From the NCBI GenBank assembly GCA_964406735.1, contig CAYOSU010000018.1:1-29889 (forward strand): a DNA stretch of 29,889 bases. Direction: 5' to 3'. Of this stretch, positions 29,034 to 29,889 are shown piece after piece. Position 1 is the first letter of the stretch, and each line of letters starts with the position of its first letter. The position numbers and the translations under genes are program-made. The notes below the pieces were generated by a model, which worked only from the letters and a program-made list of their open reading frames with translations, did not search any database and had not been told where the DNA came from. This DNA is from CAYOSU01 sp964406735. Its GTDB lineage: Bacteria > Bacillota > Clostridia > Christensenellales > CAMQZB01.

Positions 29034-29880
29034 AAGCCTTAGCAAAGAACAGATACTTGCACTTTTCCCGAAAAGAGCTCCTGACTGCCACAAAGGTACG
29101 TTTGGTAAAAATGTCATATTCGCTTCGTGCGACGAATACATAGGCCCCGTCAAGCTCGCAGCTATCGGAAGCTCATCTATGCGTATGGGCGTAGGCTATA
29201 CCTGCCTTGCCGTAACGGAACAAGTTGCAAAAGCTATATCCCCCGAGGTGTTCGAGTGTACGCTTGCACTTCAAAGCGAAGTTGACGGACACTTTGCGTT
29301 CGACAAGGAGCGTGTTGATGAAGCGCTCAAAAAAGCTACTGCCGTAGCAGTCGGCATGGGAATGAAAAAGACGACTGAAACGGCAACTCTCGTCAAGCAC
29401 CTGCTTAAAAAAGGAATTCCGCTTATCGTTGACGCCGACGGCATAAATTCCATCATGGAAAGCGACCTTGACGGTGCTGAGTCTCCCGTCGTGCTGACTC
29501 CGCATATCGCTGAATTTTCACGTATTTCAGGCATTTCGGTCGAAAACATCCAAAGGGACACACTGAATATCGCAACGGCGTTCGCAAAAAAGCACTGCGT
29601 CGTATTGCACCTTAAAGGATCAGAAAGCATAACTACGGACGGAGAAAGAGCGTTTATCACGACAAATAGCTCACCTTGCCTTGCAAAGGCAGGAAGCGGC
29701 GACTTCCTCTCGGGTTGTATTTCCGCACTCGCCGCAAGAGGCATCGAGCCCGTTTTAGCGACTGCGGCTTCTTCACAGATAATTGCAAGCGTTGCAACGG
29801 AGCTTTCAAAAAAATATAACGACAACGTCATTTTGGCAAGAGATTTTCAACTCGGCATAAGAGATTATTTTGCAGAATAA
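29023..29880 (+). CDS. nnrD: ADP/ATP-dependent NAD(P)H-hydrate dehydratase
   Basis: 285 residues. A ribokinase-like YjeF C-terminal domain enzyme that restores hydrated NADH or NADPH at the cost of ADP or ATP. Visible signatures: HKGTFGKNVIFASC near the N-terminus (the HKGxxGxVxxxxG motif, diverged), VAVGMGMKKT, IVDADGIN, LTPHIAEFSRISG and the catalytic glycine loop AKAGSGDFLSGCI, with Asp as base in the GSGD segment. The partner epimerase (NnrE/YjeF N-terminal domain), often fused, is absent here. The gene is complete, with its stop at 29878-29880. No ribosome binding site is evident; the 11-base overlap with acpS suggests coupling. Confidence 0.92.
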   Translation: MRTESLSKEQILALFPKRAPDCHKGTFGKNVIFASCDEYIGPVKLAAIGSSSMRMGVGYTCLAVTEQVAKAISPEVFECTLALQSEVDGHFAFDKERVDEALKKATAVAVGMGMKKTTETATLVKHLLKKGIPLIVDADGINSIMESDLDGAESPVVLTPHIAEFSRISGISVENIQRDTLNIATAFAKKHCVVLHLKGSESITTDGERAFITTNSSPCLAKAGSGDFLSGCISALAARGIEPVLATAASSQIIASVATELSKKYNDNVILARDFQLGIRDYFAE

Positions 29881-29889
29881 AATTGCAAA

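Overview
The window looks like chromosomal DNA from an endospore-forming, probably anaerobic, gut-type Clostridia species of moderate GC. Support comes from spoIIID, the lysA/site-2 protease/scpA/scpB gene order, strong AGGAGG-type ribosome binding sites, sigma-A-like promoters, and a GGGtGRT protein paired with a NifU-like scaffold. I cannot assign a genus. No rRNA, tRNA, CRISPR array, prophage or complete insertion sequence was seen.

Layout. (1) 66-2495, minus: a large secreted lipoprotein. (2) 2761-4531: an accessory island with a DUF559 nuclease-fold gene between two inverted hairpin repeats, then a Fic-family gene whose promoter is woven into four 14-bp operator-like repeats in two dyads. 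(3) 4739-5626, minus: a DUF368 (PopT-type) polyprenyl-phosphate transporter, divergent from 5761-7722, plus: a TtcA-like PP-loop enzyme, an ECF sigma factor and its probable anti-sigma factor. (4) 7868-8110, plus: spoIIID. (5) 8254-11711, minus: lysA, site-2 protease, scpA, scpB in one operon. (6) 11941-12240, minus: a PQ-loop/SemiSWEET-like small membrane protein. (7) 12401-18737, minus: a carbohydrate locus with a tandem-domain AraC regulator, a GPH symporter, a GH2 beta-mannosidase and an SGNH esterase; the last three form a tightly packed operon. (8) 18964-20104: small genes, including a MazF-type toxin with no visible antitoxin. (9) 20167-24636, minus: a YfcE-like phosphoesterase, a LysR regulator, a MATE exporter and a nucleoside hydrolase. 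(10) 24775-26486, minus: GGGtGRT protein and NifU-like scaffold, a widespread but functionally unexplained pair. (11) 26740-29880, plus: yigZ, recX, birA, acpS, nnrD, with overlapping or nearly abutting genes.

How genes work together. The mannosidase locus suggests uptake of beta-mannosides by the symporter, intracellular hydrolysis by the GH2 enzyme and possibly removal of acyl groups by the SGNH hydrolase, under the AraC regulator. The lysA operon joins lysine/DAP metabolism with chromosome condensation in an arrangement often seen in Firmicutes. The right-hand operon collects housekeeping and cofactor-maintenance functions (biotin ligation, ACP activation, NAD(P)HX repair).

The most interesting items are the operator array of the Fic gene, the GGGtGRT/NifU-like pair, the DUF559 gene between inverted hairpin repeats, two promoters whose start codons fall where leaderless mRNAs would begin (lysA and ttcA-like), and an orphan plus-strand hairpin/terminator at 23484-23553. 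Function assignments rest on reading motifs; no database search was run.
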